Assembly (NCBI GenBank): GCA_964342855.1
Contig: CAYFIB010000078.1
Span: 1-7,569 of the forward strand
Reading direction: 5' to 3'
DNA length: 7,569 nucleotides
Source of the DNA: JBCBJX01 sp964342855
Lineage (GTDB): Bacteria > Pseudomonadota > Alphaproteobacteria > Caulobacterales > Parvularculaceae
The position numbers and the translations under genes are program-made. Positions 6,431 through 7,569 of this stretch are shown here, piece after piece (the first letter of the stretch is position 1; each line of letters begins with the position of its first letter). Under the pieces are notes generated by a model. The model was not told the origin of the DNA and made no database searches. It saw only the letters and a program-made list of their open reading frames with translations.

Positions 6431-7569
6431 ATGACCATCCGCAACGCCGCCGCCATCGCCGGCGCCTTCGAGCACCCCCTGCGCGAGGCGCCCGATCATT
6501 CCACCGCCGAGCTGCACGCCGAATGCGCGGCGGGCGCCCTCGCCGACGCCGGGCTCTCCTTCTCCGACGTGGACGGCTATTTCTGCGCGACCGACGCGCC
6601 GGGTTTCGGCGCGCTCTCCATGGCCGACTATATGGGCCTCAATCTCCGCCATATGGACGCGACGGAGGCGGGCGGCTGTACGTACATCATGCACGTCGCC
6701 CACGCCGCCGAAGCGATCGCGGCGGGCAAATGCGATGTCGCCCTCATCACCCTCGCCGGGCGCCCGCGTTCCGAAGCGGTGCAGCGCATGCGCCCCGGCG
6801 CGCCGGAGGAGCAGTTCGAGGCGTGGGTCGGCCTCACCAACCACACCAGCTACGGCATGTGCGCCGTGCGCCATATGCACGAGTACGGAACGACGGCGGA
6901 ACAGCTCGCCTGGATCAAGGTCGCTGCGTCCGAGCACGCCCAGCACAACCCCAACGCCTTTCTGCCGAAGGTCGTGACGGTTGAGGATGTTCTCGCCTCG
7001 CCGATGATCGCCGACCCGCTGCACCGGCTCGACTGCTGCATTACGACCGATGGCGGCGGCGCGCTGGTGGTCGTCCGCCCCGAGATCGCGAAGTCGCTGA
7101 ACCGGCCCGTCGTCTCCGTTCTCGGCGGCGGCGAAGCGATGAAGGGACCGAAAGGCGGGATAGATCTGGACCTCACGACGACCGCCGCGGCTCAGTCCGG
7201 CCCGCGGGCGTTCGAGGAGGCGGGCGTCACCCCCGCCGACATCAAATACGCCTCCATCTATGACAGCTTCACCATCACCGTCCTCCTTCAGCTGGAAGAT
7301 CTTGGCTTCTGCAAAAAGGGCGAAGGCGGAAAATTCGTCGCCTATGGCGGGCTCATCTCCGGCTCGGGACGCCTCCCCTTCAACACCGATGGCGGCGGGC
7401 TCTGCAACAACCACCCGATGTTCCGGGGCGGGATGACCAAGGTGATCGAAGCCGTCCGCCAACTGCGCGGCGAAGCCCATCCCGCCGTACAGGTTCCGAA
7501 CTGCGATCTCGCCGTCGCCACCGGCATCGGCGGGTCGCTTGGCGCCCGCCACGCCGCCGCCACCGTCAT
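6431..7569 (+). CDS. SCP2/lipid-transfer-type thiolase-fold protein (partial, C-terminal few codons missing)
   Basis: The ATG at 6431, preceded by a GGGAG ribosome binding site, opens 379 codons that run off the right edge. The end, GIGGSLGARHAAATV, is where such proteins normally finish, so only a few residues are missing. It is a thiolase fold of the sterol-carrier/lipid-transfer class (COG0183-like), acting on acyl-CoA thioesters in the cytoplasm. C83 in EAGGCTYIMH sits at the position of the classical nucleophilic cysteine. AAEAIAAGKCDVALI (92-106) is the following conserved helix and strand. LDCCITTDGGGALVV (200-214) and LQLEDLGFC (286-294) are typical of this subclass. YDSF (277-280) replaces the HDCF/NEAF motif, NNHP (326-329) replaces the GHP motif, and ATGIGG (363-368) lacks the second catalytic cysteine. 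A classical two-cysteine thiolase mechanism is therefore unlikely; relatives include the retro-aldolases of steroid side-chain breakdown. Those usually have a DUF35 partner encoded next door, which would lie beyond the window. Reaction and substrate remain open. Confidence 0.88.
   Translation, partial: MTIRNAAAIAGAFEHPLREAPDHSTAELHAECAAGALADAGLSFSDVDGYFCATDAPGFGALSMADYMGLNLRHMDATEAGGCTYIMHVAHAAEAIAAGKCDVALITLAGRPRSEAVQRMRPGAPEEQFEAWVGLTNHTSYGMCAVRHMHEYGTTAEQLAWIKVAASEHAQHNPNAFLPKVVTVEDVLASPMIADPLHRLDCCITTDGGGALVVVRPEIAKSLNRPVVSVLGGGEAMKGPKGGIDLDLTTTAAAQSGPRAFEEAGVTPADIKYASIYDSFTITVLLQLEDLGFCKKGEGGKFVAYGGLISGSGRLPFNTDGGGLCNNHPMFRGGMTKVIEAVRQLRGEAHPAVQVPNCDLAVATGIGGSLGARHAAATV

Noticed and set aside
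6380..7552. Minus-strand open frame of 390 codons opposite the thiolase
   Set aside because: It is the antisense shadow of a clear thiolase gene, with Gly/Arg/Ala/Asp-rich content and no recognisable motif.

Overview
The window is GC-rich (roughly 65-75% in most of the genes; hand counts of sample lines only) and densely coded. Start codons, short gaps and the gene types point to a Gram-negative bacterium, most likely an alphaproteobacterium: an outer-membrane TonB-dependent receptor with an 'EIVVTATRR' TonB box, a LuxR-type regulator with an autoinducer-domain-like core, and an AlgI/AlgJ-type pair. Genus cannot be fixed from the sequence.

Layout: two divergent blocks meet at about 3987-4138. 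Leftward (minus strand), in transcription order, lie an AlgI-like MBOAT O-acyltransferase (3986-2577), an AlgJ/AlgX-like SGNH protein (2571-1111, only 5 nt after the MBOAT stop) and a LuxR-family regulator (1045 to the left edge, 65 nt after the SGNH stop, C-terminus cut by the window). Rightward (plus strand) lie a TonB-dependent receptor (4139-6358) and, 72 nt later, a non-classical SCP2/lipid-transfer-type thiolase (6431 to the right edge, probably lacking only its last few codons).

How they may work together: the MBOAT and SGNH proteins form a recognisable two-component machine that moves acyl (usually acetyl) groups across the inner membrane and onto an extracytoplasmic glycan. No polysaccharide polymerase or glycosyltransferase is in the window, so the acceptor is unknown. 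The LuxR-type gene follows in the same direction and could be co-transcribed. The receptor and thiolase look like an uptake-plus-catabolism pair for a hydrophobic or bulky compound (lipid, sterol-like or similar), but the substrate is inference.

The most unusual item is the LuxR-type regulator. One uninterrupted frame of at least 348 codons carries a LuxR-type helix-turn-helix at its N-terminus (about residues 28-85), then an autoinducer-binding-like domain, then a second LuxR helix-turn-helix (about 288-345). LuxR proteins normally carry one, at the C-terminus. No RNA genes, CRISPR arrays, insertion sequences or phage genes were seen.
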